Shown: positions 16,778-25,522 of the stretch, piece by piece
Layout of the letters: the number at the start of each line of letters is the position of its first letter
How positions within the stretch are numbered: position 1 is the first letter of the stretch
Source: Melioribacteraceae bacterium 4301-Me
GTDB lineage: Bacteria; Bacteroidota; Ignavibacteria; Ignavibacteriales; Melioribacteraceae
Assembly (NCBI GenBank): GCA_041538185.1
Contig: JBGORM010000005.1
Coordinates: forward strand, 1 to 64,000
Direction of reading: 5' to 3'
DNA length: 64,000 nt
Program-made: the position numbers and the translations under genes
The notes under the pieces: generated by a model
Seen by the model: only the letters and a program-made list of their open reading frames with translations
Databases searched by the model: none
What the model was told of the DNA's origin: nothing

Positions 16778-19351
16778 ATGCAAAATAAAATTAGTTATCA
16801 AAGCAGTAAATTTTATATTGTAATTTTTGTTGTAGGAATTGGCATAGCTTTTATAATTCTAACGGGTTTGTTTTACGGCATTAAGCTAAATTATAATTAC
16901 TCCAAATTAATTCAGGCTACTATTGGAATACAAACAAATCTATCAAAAGCAAGAATCATTTTTTTAGAAAATTCAAATAATCCTGCAATGTTAAGCAAGG
17001 CATGGAATTACTTAGAATCAGTTGAACTAAATGCAAAAGTCCTAACTGAACAAATTGACAATTATACGTTTATTCCTCTACCATACAACGATATTGAGTT
17101 TTCCGAAAAAGCACAAGAAATCCGCAGGGAATTAGTTAACTACAGAGCTCTTTCCAATAAACTACTAAAAGCACAACCATCGGAAATTTCAAAAATAGAA
17201 ACCGAATGGGAGTACACCTTTAGTGAAATTAATGCAAGAACCGACCAAATAGAAAAGCAGCTTGAAAGTTTAATTGATAATAATTCCAAGGTATTTCGGT
17301 TTATTCAATTACTATTAATTTTGGCAAGTCTTTTATTAGCATTTATTACATTATTAGTTTTTATCAAATATGAAAAACAAAAGCGCCAGTATTTAAGGGA
17401 TATTGGTGAAGCTCGACGCTCTTTGGAAAAGAAAACCTTAGAAAAAAAACAAACAGAAGTTATTCTTCAGGAAACCGAACGAAAATTATCTACTTTAATG
17501 AAAAACCTGCCGGGAATGGTATTCCGTTGTAAACCTGATGAAAACTATACTGTAGAATATGCCAGCGACGGTTCACAGCTAATAACTGGATATAAACCCG
17601 AAGACTTGATAGAAAATAAAGTGGTTTCATACGCATCACTTATTCATCCAGACGATAAACATAAGGTTCAGCAGCAAATTATTGAAGCAGTTGAAAGCAG
17701 GAAGCCTTTTCAATTAGTTTACAGAATTGTAACTGCAAGCGGATATACAAAATGGGTTTGGGAACAAGGCATTGGAATTTTTTCAGAAACCGACGATGAG
17801 TTGATTGCATTAGAAGGATTTATTACTGATATAACTGAACAAAAAACGATAGAAGAACAATTATATCTCCAAAGTACAGCATTAGAAGCTGCTGCAAATG
17901 CTATTGTTATAACCGATCAAGATGGTGCGATTTTGTGGGCTAACTCCGCTTTCTTTAAAATGACTGGTTATTCATTAGCAGAAGTATTTGGCAAAAAGAT
18001 GAATTTTCTGAAGTCTGGCAAACATGATAACACCTATTACGAATACATGTGGAACACCATTAAAAGTGGTAAGAACTGGCGAGGTGAATTGATTAATAGG
18101 CGCAAGGACGGTTCATTATACAATGAAGAAATGTTTATTGCACCTGTAATAAACCCCAAGGGTGAAATAATTCACTTCGTTGCCATTAAACAAGATATTA
18201 CAGAACGAAAAATAGCAGAGCAAGCATTAATTGAAAGTGAGCTTCGCTTTAGAGGGCTTTATGAAAACGCAACTGTTGGTATGTATAGAACAACTCCCGA
18301 CGGAAAAATTTTAATGGCTAATCCCGCACTTATAAATATGCTGGGCTATAAAAATTTTGATGAACTTTCAAAAATAAATGCATCCGATGTTTATTTTGAC
18401 AAAAACTCACGGGAAAAATTCAAGCGAATAATAAATAACGAATATAAAGTTAAAGGTATGGAAGTTGCCTGGAAAAAGGCTGACGGCAACATTATATTTG
18501 TCAGGGAAAGTGCCAGAGCAGTCAAAGATGCTGACGGTAGAATAATTTATTACGAAGGAACGGTTGAAGATATAACTGAAAAGAAGAAAGCTGAAGAAGA
18601 ACTTATATTAGCTAAAGAAAAAGCCGAACAATCAGACAAGCTGAAATCTGAATTTCTATCTCAAATGTCACACGAAATTAGAACACCGATGAACGTTATT
18701 ATCAGCTTTAATAATTTGTTGAAGGAAGAATTATACTACCAAGTTGATGACGAACTGAAAAACAGCTTTGACGTTATTGAAGAAGAGAGCAAACGAATTA
18801 TTAGAACTGTAGAATTAATTTTAGATATGTCAGAAATTCAAACCGGTCAATACCATCCAACATTTAAGAAATTGAATTTATTTGATGATGTTATAAAGCA
18901 GCTTCACGTCGATTTCACTCCACATGCAAATAAAAAGAATATCGTTTTTGATCTTCGCAAAGAAACAGATTTAACTATTGTTGAGGCCGACGAATATTCC
19001 ATTAAACAAATTTTTAAACATCTTATTGAAAACGCTATTAAATTTACTGAACAAGGGAAAGTTGAAATATACATTGGTTTAGACCCGATAAAAAGATTAT
19101 ATGTTCAAGTTACTGATACAGGTGTGGGAATATCAGATGAATATATGCCTCGACTTTTCACACCATTTACAAAAGAAGAAATCGGCTATACAAGAAAGTT
19201 TGAGGGCAACGGTCTTGGATTGGCTTTAGTAAAAAAATATTGTGAGCTAAACAACGCTGAAATAAAGGTTGTAAGCAAAAAAGGTAAAGGAAGTATTTTT
19301 AGAGTAACTTTTTTAAAATCGCCAATTAAAGAAATTCTTCACAAAATCTAA
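16778..19351 (+). CDS. PAS-domain sensor histidine kinase
   Basis: This 857-residue membrane kinase has transmembrane segments at about 11-33 and 174-196 enclosing a periplasmic helical domain. A short coiled coil precedes three PAS/PAC units (about 235-353, 365-478, 485-603). The HisKA domain follows, with phospho-acceptor His632 (SQMSHEIRTPMN). The HATPase shows the N box (ENAIKFTE), G1 (DTGVGIS) and G2 (GNGLGLAL). There is no fused receiver and no adjacent response regulator on this strand, so its partner is not evident. The signal sensed is unknown. Confidence 0.9.
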   Translation: MQNKISYQSSKFYIVIFVVGIGIAFIILTGLFYGIKLNYNYSKLIQATIGIQTNLSKARIIFLENSNNPAMLSKAWNYLESVELNAKVLTEQIDNYTFIPLPYNDIEFSEKAQEIRRELVNYRALSNKLLKAQPSEISKIETEWEYTFSEINARTDQIEKQLESLIDNNSKVFRFIQLLLILASLLLAFITLLVFIKYEKQKRQYLRDIGEARRSLEKKTLEKKQTEVILQETERKLSTLMKNLPGMVFRCKPDENYTVEYASDGSQLITGYKPEDLIENKVVSYASLIHPDDKHKVQQQIIEAVESRKPFQLVYRIVTASGYTKWVWEQGIGIFSETDDELIALEGFITDITEQKTIEEQLYLQSTALEAAANAIVITDQDGAILWANSAFFKMTGYSLAEVFGKKMNFLKSGKHDNTYYEYMWNTIKSGKNWRGELINRRKDGSLYNEEMFIAPVINPKGEIIHFVAIKQDITERKIAEQALIESELRFRGLYENATVGMYRTTPDGKILMANPALINMLGYKNFDELSKINASDVYFDKNSREKFKRIINNEYKVKGMEVAWKKADGNIIFVRESARAVKDADGRIIYYEGTVEDITEKKKAEEELILAKEKAEQSDKLKSEFLSQMSHEIRTPMNVIISFNNLLKEELYYQVDDELKNSFDVIEEESKRIIRTVELILDMSEIQTGQYHPTFKKLNLFDDVIKQLHVDFTPHANKKNIVFDLRKETDLTIVEADEYSIKQIFKHLIENAIKFTEQGKVEIYIGLDPIKRLYVQVTDTGVGISDEYMPRLFTPFTKEEIGYTRKFEGNGLGLALVKKYCELNNAEIKVVSKKGKGSIFRVTFLKSPIKEILHKI

Positions 19352-19382
19352 CACAAAAAAATTTTAATAAGAATCTTAGTAT

Positions 19383-21098
19383 TTAACTCACAGAAATAAA
19401 ATCAAGTAAGTTTATCCTTTCAGTCAATTCATTAATTTTTGAACTAATATTTGTTTCCTTTTTATCTTTTTCTTGAAGCGTCTTTTTCAGCAGCTCATCT
19501 AAAGTAATTAGTGTTTCTTCCAGCTTTTGATTAATGTCGTATCTAAACTTTATAAATGATTCCTGTATTTTGTAATTAATATCGTAGTTAATTCTGCCAC
19601 AATTCATTTCAATCTTGTTTTTTAGATTATCAGCTACACTTGTTACAATTTTTTTCTCGATAAAATGTTTAGGCATAATTAAAGATAGGAAGCTACTTTT
19701 CAACGCTATTGGTATGTAATCAACATCGAATTTGTAATAAAAGCTTGTGTATACATCTAAATCAAAAGTGCTACTTAAGCTTTCAAAACTTACATCTGAA
19801 TTAATTGACATAGTTTTTGTCAACTCTCTTAAAAAACCATTAGAACCATCATAGTACTTTTTAATTAATTCCTTAAATTTATTTATTACCTCGCTTTCTA
19901 GGTCCGACTTTAATTTATCAAACCTATCGCGAATTTCGTTAAAAATTTTAATTTGATATTCTTCAGCACCTAATTCCTTTATGTTTGTTACTGTATGCTG
20001 CGGTTTTAGCAGCAATGGGTCTATAAACTCAGAACATAGGGTATTTTTTAGTTTAGTAATTTCATCTGTAACAAATGCTTGAAGTTGTTTTATTCTCCCA
20101 TTCATTACAATATCAAACTCATCTTTATCTTTTTTTATTGTATCAAGTGACTGCTGAAAAGACTGATATTGATTTTTTAACTCCTCAAGCGGCATTTTCA
20201 TACTGTTCAATTCAAAGTCAAGCAGAGATTTTATTTTCTTAGCAATAATTGATATTCTATTTTTTGTAGATATTAATAGCAGGTCGTTTTTTTCAGTCTC
20301 TACAAAACTTTCAAGTTTGTCTCTCAATGGTATAATTTTACTTTTTTCAATCATCAAGTTGTTCTTATTTCTATAACCTTCCAAGGCATATTTACTAGAA
20401 ACCAGATAAAAATCATAATTAGTCCCATCGAACAGTTGGTTCAATTCGTTTTTGTTAAACGAAACAATTTTATCTATCTCTTTATCAGTTAATAAATCAA
20501 TTTTATTTAATACGAACAGTATTTTAGGTACATTTTCTTTAAGGTCTTTTAAAAAATTTATCTCAATTTGTGAAAGGGGGTTATCTGCAGAAAGCAAAAA
20601 AACAGCAGCATCAATTTTTTCTATGAATTCATACGTCGTTAATGTATTATGGCTCAATGTAGAACCTACACCTGGTGTATCAATAATTGATATATTTTTT
20701 AATATCTCAGAAGGTGAATAAATTCTTACTATAGAGACGTTTTTACAATTAAGTTTATTTTCTTCTTCAGAAATATATTCACCAACTTTTTCAACGGGTA
20801 TCTTAAGTTTTGTATCATCTCTAAAGCTCACTTCTGCTGAAGTTTCATTTCCATATTCAATAAGCGTAATTACAGATGTAAGCGGAACAACAGCTGTAGG
20901 TAAAATCTCATTTTCAAGCAAAGCATTTATAAATGTAGATTTCCCCCGCTTGAACATTCCTAGTATGACAAGATAAAATTTCTTTTGTTTTACTTTTTCA
21001 CTTAACTCATCGATCTCCTTCATTATAGTGAACAGAGAATAAACAGTTGAAATGTCCTTTAGTTGGTTCAGCGTTTTATATATATTATTTTCGTTCAT
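19383..21098 (-). CDS. Bacterial dynamin-like GTPase
   Basis: The 571-residue protein has a dynamin-type G domain: P-loop GMFKRGKST (47-55), switch threonines in TAVVPLTSVI, DTPGVGS (140-146) and NKID (198-201). Long helical stalk regions follow (about 280-571), with a hydrophobic patch around residues 460-475 that may be a membrane paddle. Such proteins remodel or tether bacterial membranes. It is the last gene of the minus-strand run PAP2, two zinc-ligand proteins, enolase and this GTPase. It follows enolase after 24 bases, so it may respond to the fluoride riboswitch at the head of that run. The role is inferred from family only. Confidence 0.85.
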   Translation of the reverse strand: MNENNIYKTLNQLKDISTVYSLFTIMKEIDELSEKVKQKKFYLVILGMFKRGKSTFINALLENEILPTAVVPLTSVITLIEYGNETSAEVSFRDDTKLKIPVEKVGEYISEEENKLNCKNVSIVRIYSPSEILKNISIIDTPGVGSTLSHNTLTTYEFIEKIDAAVFLLSADNPLSQIEINFLKDLKENVPKILFVLNKIDLLTDKEIDKIVSFNKNELNQLFDGTNYDFYLVSSKYALEGYRNKNNLMIEKSKIIPLRDKLESFVETEKNDLLLISTKNRISIIAKKIKSLLDFELNSMKMPLEELKNQYQSFQQSLDTIKKDKDEFDIVMNGRIKQLQAFVTDEITKLKNTLCSEFIDPLLLKPQHTVTNIKELGAEEYQIKIFNEIRDRFDKLKSDLESEVINKFKELIKKYYDGSNGFLRELTKTMSINSDVSFESLSSTFDLDVYTSFYYKFDVDYIPIALKSSFLSLIMPKHFIEKKIVTSVADNLKNKIEMNCGRINYDINYKIQESFIKFRYDINQKLEETLITLDELLKKTLQEKDKKETNISSKINELTERINLLDFISVS

Positions 21099-21122
21099 AA
21101 GAAAACATTTAACAATTTTTAA

Positions 21123-22403
21123 TTAACGATTCTTAAATGCTTTCAGGCCGGCAAAAGTAGAGTTGCCCTCTAATTCCTCCTCAATTCTAATTAATTGATT
21201 GAACTTAGCAATTCTTTCGCTGCGGCATCCACTCCCGGTTTTTAAATGCCCAGCACCAACAGCTACTGTTAAATCCGCTATAGTGGTATCTTCAGTTTCT
21301 CCGCTTCTGTGGGAAACAAAACAATTATAATTATTTTGATAGGCCAGGTTAATTGTATCAAGTGTTTCGCTCACGGTACCAATTTGATTTAGTTTTATTA
21401 AAATGGAATTAGCTACTTTTTTATCTATTCCTTCCTTTAATATTTTTGGATTGGTGCAAAAAATATCATCACCTACAAGTTCTATTTTACTGCCAAGTTC
21501 AGCTGTTAATTTTTGCCAGCCTTTCCAATCGTTTTCAGCCATTCCATCTTCAATTAAAATTATTGGATAATCGTTTATCCATTTTTTCCAAAGTTCAATT
21601 AGTTCATCTGAGGAAACATAATGTTGATCAGATTTAAAAAATTTATACTTGCCATCTTCCCACATTTCGCTTGATGCTGGGTCAAGGCATATTGACACAT
21701 CTTGGCCTGGTTTATATCCTGCTTGACTAATAGCATCAAGAATAATTTCAACTGCTTCTTGATTTGATTTTAAGTTTGGTGCAAATCCACCCTCATCACC
21801 AACACCAGTTGAATATCCTTTCTTTTTTAATATTTCTTTAAGCGTATGAAAAATTTCCACCCCAATTCTTATTGCATCTTTAAAAGCAGTAGCATTATGC
21901 GGTGCTATCATAAACTCTTGAAAATCCACATTATTATCTGCATGTCTTCCACCATTAATTACATTCATGCATGGTACTGGTAGGATATATTTTTCTTTAT
22001 CTGACAAATAACGATACAATGGAATTTTTTTTGAAGCTGCTGCGGCTTTTGCAAAAGCCATAGAAACACCTAATATAGCATTAGCTCCCAACTTTGATTT
22101 GTTTAGTGTTCCATCCAATCGAATCATTTGTACATCAATTTCTTCCTGTGAATTAAATTCTTTGCCTACAATATCGTTAGCGATTATTTGGTTCACATTT
22201 GCAACAGCTTTTGAAACACCTTTACCTTTAAATTTTGTTTTATCGCCATCGCGTAATTCAACTGCTTCTCTTTCGCCCGTGCTTGCACCACTTGGCACAA
22301 TAGCCCTTCCCAAAAAATCACCATCAAGCAAAATATCAACTTCAACTGTTGGATTACCTCTTGAGTCAAGAACTTCTCTGGCTTTTACATTTTTAATTTT
22401 CAT
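21123..22403 (-). CDS. eno: Enolase
   Basis: This 426-residue enolase interconverts 2-phosphoglycerate and phosphoenolpyruvate in the cytoplasm. Signatures are [26 protein letters not shown], the Mg2+ ligand regions [11 protein letters not shown] and VGDDIF, the catalytic lysine region LIKLNQIGT, and SHRSGETED. Enolase is a classic target of fluoride, which is trapped with Mg2+ and phosphate in the active site. Here it lies in a same-strand run whose first gene is preceded by a fluoride aptamer. GAGGAAC precedes the ATG. Confidence 0.97.
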   Translation of the reverse strand: MKIKNVKAREVLDSRGNPTVEVDILLDGDFLGRAIVPSGASTGEREAVELRDGDKTKFKGKGVSKAVANVNQIIANDIVGKEFNSQEEIDVQMIRLDGTLNKSKLGANAILGVSMAFAKAAAASKKIPLYRYLSDKEKYILPVPCMNVINGGRHADNNVDFQEFMIAPHNATAFKDAIRIGVEIFHTLKEILKKKGYSTGVGDEGGFAPNLKSNQEAVEIILDAISQAGYKPGQDVSICLDPASSEMWEDGKYKFFKSDQHYVSSDELIELWKKWINDYPIILIEDGMAENDWKGWQKLTAELGSKIELVGDDIFCTNPKILKEGIDKKVANSILIKLNQIGTVSETLDTINLAYQNNYNCFVSHRSGETEDTTIADLTVAVGAGHLKTGSGCRSERIAKFNQLIRIEEELEGNSTFAGLKAFKNR

Positions 22404-22434
22404 GTCACTTGTTCCTCGTTTGTTGTTTTAGTGT

Positions 22435-23217
22435 TTATGTTAATATTTCATTATAACCATTTTTATTCACATTCTTTTTAGAAGCCGAATATTCAAGTAA
22501 TTGCTGCCACGACTTCTTTTCGTCTTCTGTTATTTCTATTTTGGATTGATAATCATGCTTTTGAATAAAGTTAGTTAAGTTGTTAAACAACTTATTTAAT
22601 TTAATTTTCTGTACATTAACAAAGTATGTAATTACTTCTTCATTTGGTGCTTCATTTAACAGGTACAAAAAGTGTCTTCTGCATAAAAGTACGTTATTGT
22701 TTTCGTACAGCTTTTGAAATTCTTCATCTTTATAAAGTCTAATTATCTCATGAGTATAAAAAGATTCACTGTGTTTTTGATTTTCACATGCTGGACATTC
22801 ACCATTAGCAGCAAGTTTTTGCAATATTTCTTTTCTATAATAATTAAAAGTTCGCTTGTTGTATTTCCGCTGGGGTTCTAAGATCCTGCTCAACAATTTT
22901 AATTCTTTCTGCAACAGAGTTTCGTATAAGACAGAAATGTTTAATCCATCACTTTTTATTTTTACTTCTGTTTCTTTCAACATGTAAGTATGTGTATTGC
23001 ACATGCCGAAAGATGCGAGCATTTTTTTATGAACCGCAGCATCAAGTACGTACTCGTAAAGAAGGAATTCAAAATACTTTTCTAATGAATTAAGCATAAT
23101 CATGCAAATAGGGCAGCCTTCCTTCTTTAGGCTTTCCTTCAATTCAACCCAACTTAATCCTCGTTTAATTGCTGAAATTTCACTGCTCTCCATTTGATTG
23201 TTACTCTCTTTTCTCAA
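22435..23217 (-). CDS. Tandem CPxC/CxxH zinc-ligand protein (DUF6062-like), unknown function
   Basis: The 260-residue protein contains the same putative metal module twice. Module 1 is Cys35-Pro-Ile-Cys38 with Cys73-Asn-Thr-His76. Module 2 is Cys141-Pro-Ala-Cys144 with Cys179-Arg-Arg-His182. Both have exactly 34 residues between the CxxC and CxxH halves. This suggests an internal duplication of a zinc-binding helical domain, similar in layout to DUF6062-type proteins. The function is unknown. It overlaps the next upstream gene by 17 bases and precedes enolase by 31, so it is translated within the riboswitch-led operon. Confidence 0.75.
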   Translation of the reverse strand: MRKESNNQMESSEISAIKRGLSWVELKESLKKEGCPICMIMLNSLEKYFEFLLYEYVLDAAVHKKMLASFGMCNTHTYMLKETEVKIKSDGLNISVLYETLLQKELKLLSRILEPQRKYNKRTFNYYRKEILQKLAANGECPACENQKHSESFYTHEIIRLYKDEEFQKLYENNNVLLCRRHFLYLLNEAPNEEVITYFVNVQKIKLNKLFNNLTNFIQKHDYQSKIEITEDEKKSWQQLLEYSASKKNVNKNGYNEILT

Positions 23218-23500
23218 ACAAACTATCCCCTTTAACGAGCTTTGGATATTTTGGATTTGTTAAATCCCTTATATCTTGTGTGTAGATTAAACTTATTGTT
23301 ACATTTCTATCAAGTTCAGGGAATCTAAGATTTTTATAGTCAACAATTTTTTCTTTCTGCAAATGCACTTCCAATTCATCCCTATTAAAATATATTTTCC
23401 CACATACGCCGCACCTATATTGTTTACCTGACAATGTTTCTATTGCAAATGGGATTTTGTTTTTCATCCTAAGTTTTGCTGTAAGCTTAGGTACCGACAT
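23201..23500 (-). CDS. Small zinc-finger-like protein, unknown function
   Basis: This 99-residue product has one finger-like segment, CGVCGKIYFNRDELEVHL, with Cys30, Cys33 and His46. The usual second histidine is not obvious, so a complete C2H2 site is uncertain. The rest is basic with no recognised motif. It overlaps the PAP2 gene by 14 bases and the next gene by 17, which points to translational coupling. It may bind metal or nucleic acid, but no function is assigned. Confidence 0.65.
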   Translation of the reverse strand: MSVPKLTAKLRMKNKIPFAIETLSGKQYRCGVCGKIYFNRDELEVHLQKEKIVDYKNLRFPELDRNVTISLIYTQDIRDLTNPKYPKLVKGDSLFEKRE

Positions 23501-24206
23501 ACTGTTTCCCTTTAATTATTTTTTTGATTTGTTCATTATTCATCGTAGCTGGTATTTTTTGTCTGCTGATGTGCAATCCAACAGAGGTAGCTATAACAGC
23601 TGCCATAACTGCATCTGTTAACCAATGCTGGTCGTGATAAATTCTCCCAAAAAATGTTAATACTGCAAGTCCATACCAAAATATTTTCCATAATATATTA
23701 TTAAATAACGAAGCCATAACAGCTGAAAATGCAAAAGCAACAGCTACATCTCCAGAAGGCAGCGAAAGATGGTCGTTCGGTCCTAATGTAAAAGGAACAA
23801 AAGAAAAACTACCATGCCCGCTATAAGGCCGCCACCTGCCGAATATTGATTTTAACACAGTTACAATTATACCTGAGATAAAAAACGCCTCGAAAATTTT
23901 TAATCCAATTAGCCGTATTTTTTCTTTATTAAAAACTATACCTCCGCCGTAAAAAATTACTACTGCAGCTATTGTTAAATATAATTTCCCATAAAAATGA
24001 CCAACAGAAAAAATTGTATCAAAAACAGAACTGTGGATCTGTGAAAACCAAAGTCTTACAGTTGAATCGACAAAAAAACTGATTAAATAGCATACTAGTA
24101 AGCTTAAGGCTAAAAGACTGTTTATTTTGACAAATTTTATTAATTGTTCAAAGTAAGACTTTGCATCGTTATAAGTATTTATTAAATCTTCTTTTAACAT
24201 ATACAT
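23487..24206 (-). CDS. PAP2-family membrane phosphatase with altered motif 2
   Basis: The 239-residue protein has about six transmembrane helices and the three PAP2 motifs. C1 is K119 to R126-P127 (KSIFGRWRP). C2 is P150-S-G-D153 instead of PSGH. C3 is R188, the nucleophile His194 and Asp198 (RIYHDQHWLTD). Family members remove phosphate from phosphatidate, undecaprenyl or phosphatidylglycerol phosphates on the outer leaflet. The C2 histidine normally protonates the leaving group, so its change to Asp may alter or lower activity. It is the first gene behind the fluoride aptamer at 24284-24337, with starts at 24206 or 24200 and no strong ribosome site. Confidence 0.85.
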   Translation of the reverse strand: MYMLKEDLINTYNDAKSYFEQLIKFVKINSLLALSLLVCYLISFFVDSTVRLWFSQIHSSVFDTIFSVGHFYGKLYLTIAAVVIFYGGGIVFNKEKIRLIGLKIFEAFFISGIIVTVLKSIFGRWRPYSGHGSFSFVPFTLGPNDHLSLPSGDVAVAFAFSAVMASLFNNILWKIFWYGLAVLTFFGRIYHDQHWLTDAVMAAVIATSVGLHISRQKIPATMNNEQIKKIIKGKQYVGT

Positions 24207-24228
24207 TATGGTTTGTTTTTAGGGTTTA

Positions 24229-24294
24229 GTTGTAGGTTTTACAGAGGCAAGACTCCTACAACAAACCATTTATTTTCATATTAGTTGTAGGAGT
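24229..24294 (-). promoter_or_regulatory. Predicted expression platform of fluoride riboswitch A (three competing strands)
   Basis: On the minus strand the aptamer's last strand ACTCCTACAAC (24294-24284) is perfectly complementary to GTTGTAGGAGT (24262-24252). The same middle strand can also pair 8 bases with CCTACAAC (24236-24229) further downstream. The first and third strands share CCTACAACTAA, so they compete for the middle one. No U-run follows, so control of translation or of a later structure seems more likely than a simple terminator. Confidence 0.6.
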
Positions 24295-24337
24295 TATCAA
24301 CCCAATAGAATGGGTAGTAATAGCGAACTCCATCGCA
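24284..24337 (-). promoter_or_regulatory. Fluoride riboswitch (crcB motif), copy A, upstream of the PAP2-to-enolase operon
   Basis: Read on the minus strand, P1 is GCGA/TCGC enclosing the loop TGGAGT. The second hairpin is ACCCA/TGGGT with loop TTCTAT. The final strand is TGATAACTCCTAC, whose ACTCC pairs with GGAGT of the first loop to make the pseudoknot. These are the defining conserved parts of the fluoride (crcB) riboswitch. The downstream gene starts about 80 bases later. Confidence 0.88.
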
Positions 24338-24417
24338 TTTTCTTTGTAAAAGTATAAAAAATTTGTGTCAGAAAAAACGTCCAAAAATTCTTTTAATGAA
24401 ACTGCGGGCTATAATTC

Positions 24418-24458
24418 AACCCAAATTTTCCACCAGACTGCTGGCATGTTAGAAAAAT
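24418..24458. repeat. Dispersed repeat with CCAG(N)CTGCTGG core, copy 1
   Basis: A 41-base stretch (AACCCAAATTTTCCACCAGA followed by CTGCTGGCATGTTAGAAAAA) matches 47429-47470 with only a few differences. The core CCAG..CTGG is self-complementary. Confidence 0.65.
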
Positions 24459-24765
24459 GGGAACCCACCCACGAAGTGGTGGCTTCTCACACTTAGTAAA
24501 AAGTGAGTTAAACAAGTATATGAATAGTAATAATAATTATGATGACAAGCCACAACGTGGTGAATTCTCATGAATTCTTGGGTTTAACTATTATATTTAC
24601 GTTTACCTTTAGGCTGTGGCCCAAAAGAAAATTTTTTGATGAATAATTTGGATTAAATGAGAACTGTTTTAGAAAAAAGAAAAATTAAAAAAATTAAAGA
24701 TAAGGTAATAAGGTTAAACTTCATTTTTGCTAAGTAATATTACTAAGGTTAGCTCAAAAATAAAA

Positions 24766-24797
24766 TGGGAATCCACCACTTCGTGGGTGGATTCCCA
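24766..24797. repeat. Perfect 12-bp palindrome of the CCACTTCGTGG repeat family
   Basis: The arms TGGGAATCCACC and GGTGGATTCCCA are perfectly complementary around an 8-base loop. The left part, GGGAATCCACCACTTCGTGG, is identical over 20 bases to a stretch inside the proline dehydrogenase gene (1982-2001, opposite strand). Shorter relatives lie at 24469-24490 and 24549-24567, and another is inside the trehalase gene at 33284-33300. Confidence 0.75.
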
Positions 24798-24904
24798 CAT
24801 TTCATGGTAAGGTTTTGTGTTTGGTATAATTGAGCCAAAGCCTCATCAGCCTCTGGCGGAAAAGCATTACTAATATATCAAAATCTTTGACAAGTTAAAT
24901 GTTT

Positions 24905-24925
24905 AGTCGGAACGGCGTTCCGACT
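24905..24925. repeat. Solitary REP hairpin (AGTCGGAAC-GGC-GTTCCGACT)
   Basis: This is a 9-bp perfect stem with a 3-base loop. It is the same hairpin as at 40720-40740 and 41702-41722, where it accompanies the REP-associated transposase. It has no neighbouring transposase here. Confidence 0.8.
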
Positions 24926-25002
24926 TACAATACGCAGTTAGCTGAACTGGCTGGTTTAAAAAGGCTTTTCTGCAAAAAATTCATTTCTTTTTTAGGGTCA
25001 AG

Positions 25003-25506
25003 CTAATTAACAATGTCTGTGCTTACTATTCTGCTACCATCTATTACCATAACGATTTTAACAGGGGATGTGCCATCATACCCAGTTTTATTTCCTGTGC
25101 CTACTAACGTTACTGAGTTAGGCGAAACTGTAGCTGAGAAACTGCCGTTTGAGCTAATTTCCATTCCTTCCGGGATTTTCCATCCTTTAAAAGAATTTTT
25201 ACCAGCTGTGTTAAGAGAGCCTCGATAGTATTTATGAGCAATTGTGGCGAGTTTAGTTAAATCAGAAATAATTGCATTACGGTTTGCAGGTGCATCTGGG
25301 TCTTGCTTTTTTAAAATTGCTTTTTGATTATCTAAAGTTTGTTCAATCCTCTGCTGTGTATTATTGATTAAGTCTGGTATTTTATTTATTGAAGTACCTT
25401 GGGAATTGGGTGCAATTCGTAAATAAATTAAAAAAAGTAAAACAGCGATTGTAGTTAAAACTACTGTTTTGAAAATTTCCAAGATTAACTTGACAATTTC
25501 CATCAT
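25003..25506 (-). CDS. Membrane-anchored pilin-like protein, unknown function
   Basis: The 167-residue protein has an N-terminal hydrophobic helix (IFKTVVLTTIAVLLFLIYL, about 10-28). A helical neck follows, then a beta-rich C-terminal domain with AIISDLTKLATIAHKYYRG, SFKGWKIPEG and SVTLVGTG. This layout resembles pilin-like secreted proteins, but it lacks a classic prepilin peptidase site (G-F-T-L-x-E), so a type IV pilin call would be speculative. No pilus assembly genes are in the window. Confidence 0.55.
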   Translation of the reverse strand: MMEIVKLILEIFKTVVLTTIAVLLFLIYLRIAPNSQGTSINKIPDLINNTQQRIEQTLDNQKAILKKQDPDAPANRNAIISDLTKLATIAHKYYRGSLNTAGKNSFKGWKIPEGMEISSNGSFSATVSPNSVTLVGTGNKTGYDGTSPVKIVMVIDGSRIVSTDIVN

Positions 25507-25522
25507 TCCTCTTTTTAATAGA

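Larger units (their letters stand above)
24338..25002. other. Intergenic region packed with dispersed palindromes
   Basis: No gene is supported in this 665-base spacer. It holds the CACCAG-type repeat at 24418-24458, three variants of the CCAC-GAA-GTGG repeat (24469-24479, about 24549-24567, 24766-24797) and a solitary REP hairpin at 24905-24925. A weak TAnnTTT-like box (TACTTTTA on the minus strand, about 24345-24355) could be the promoter for riboswitch A. The rest is AT-rich without visible structure. Confidence 0.6.
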
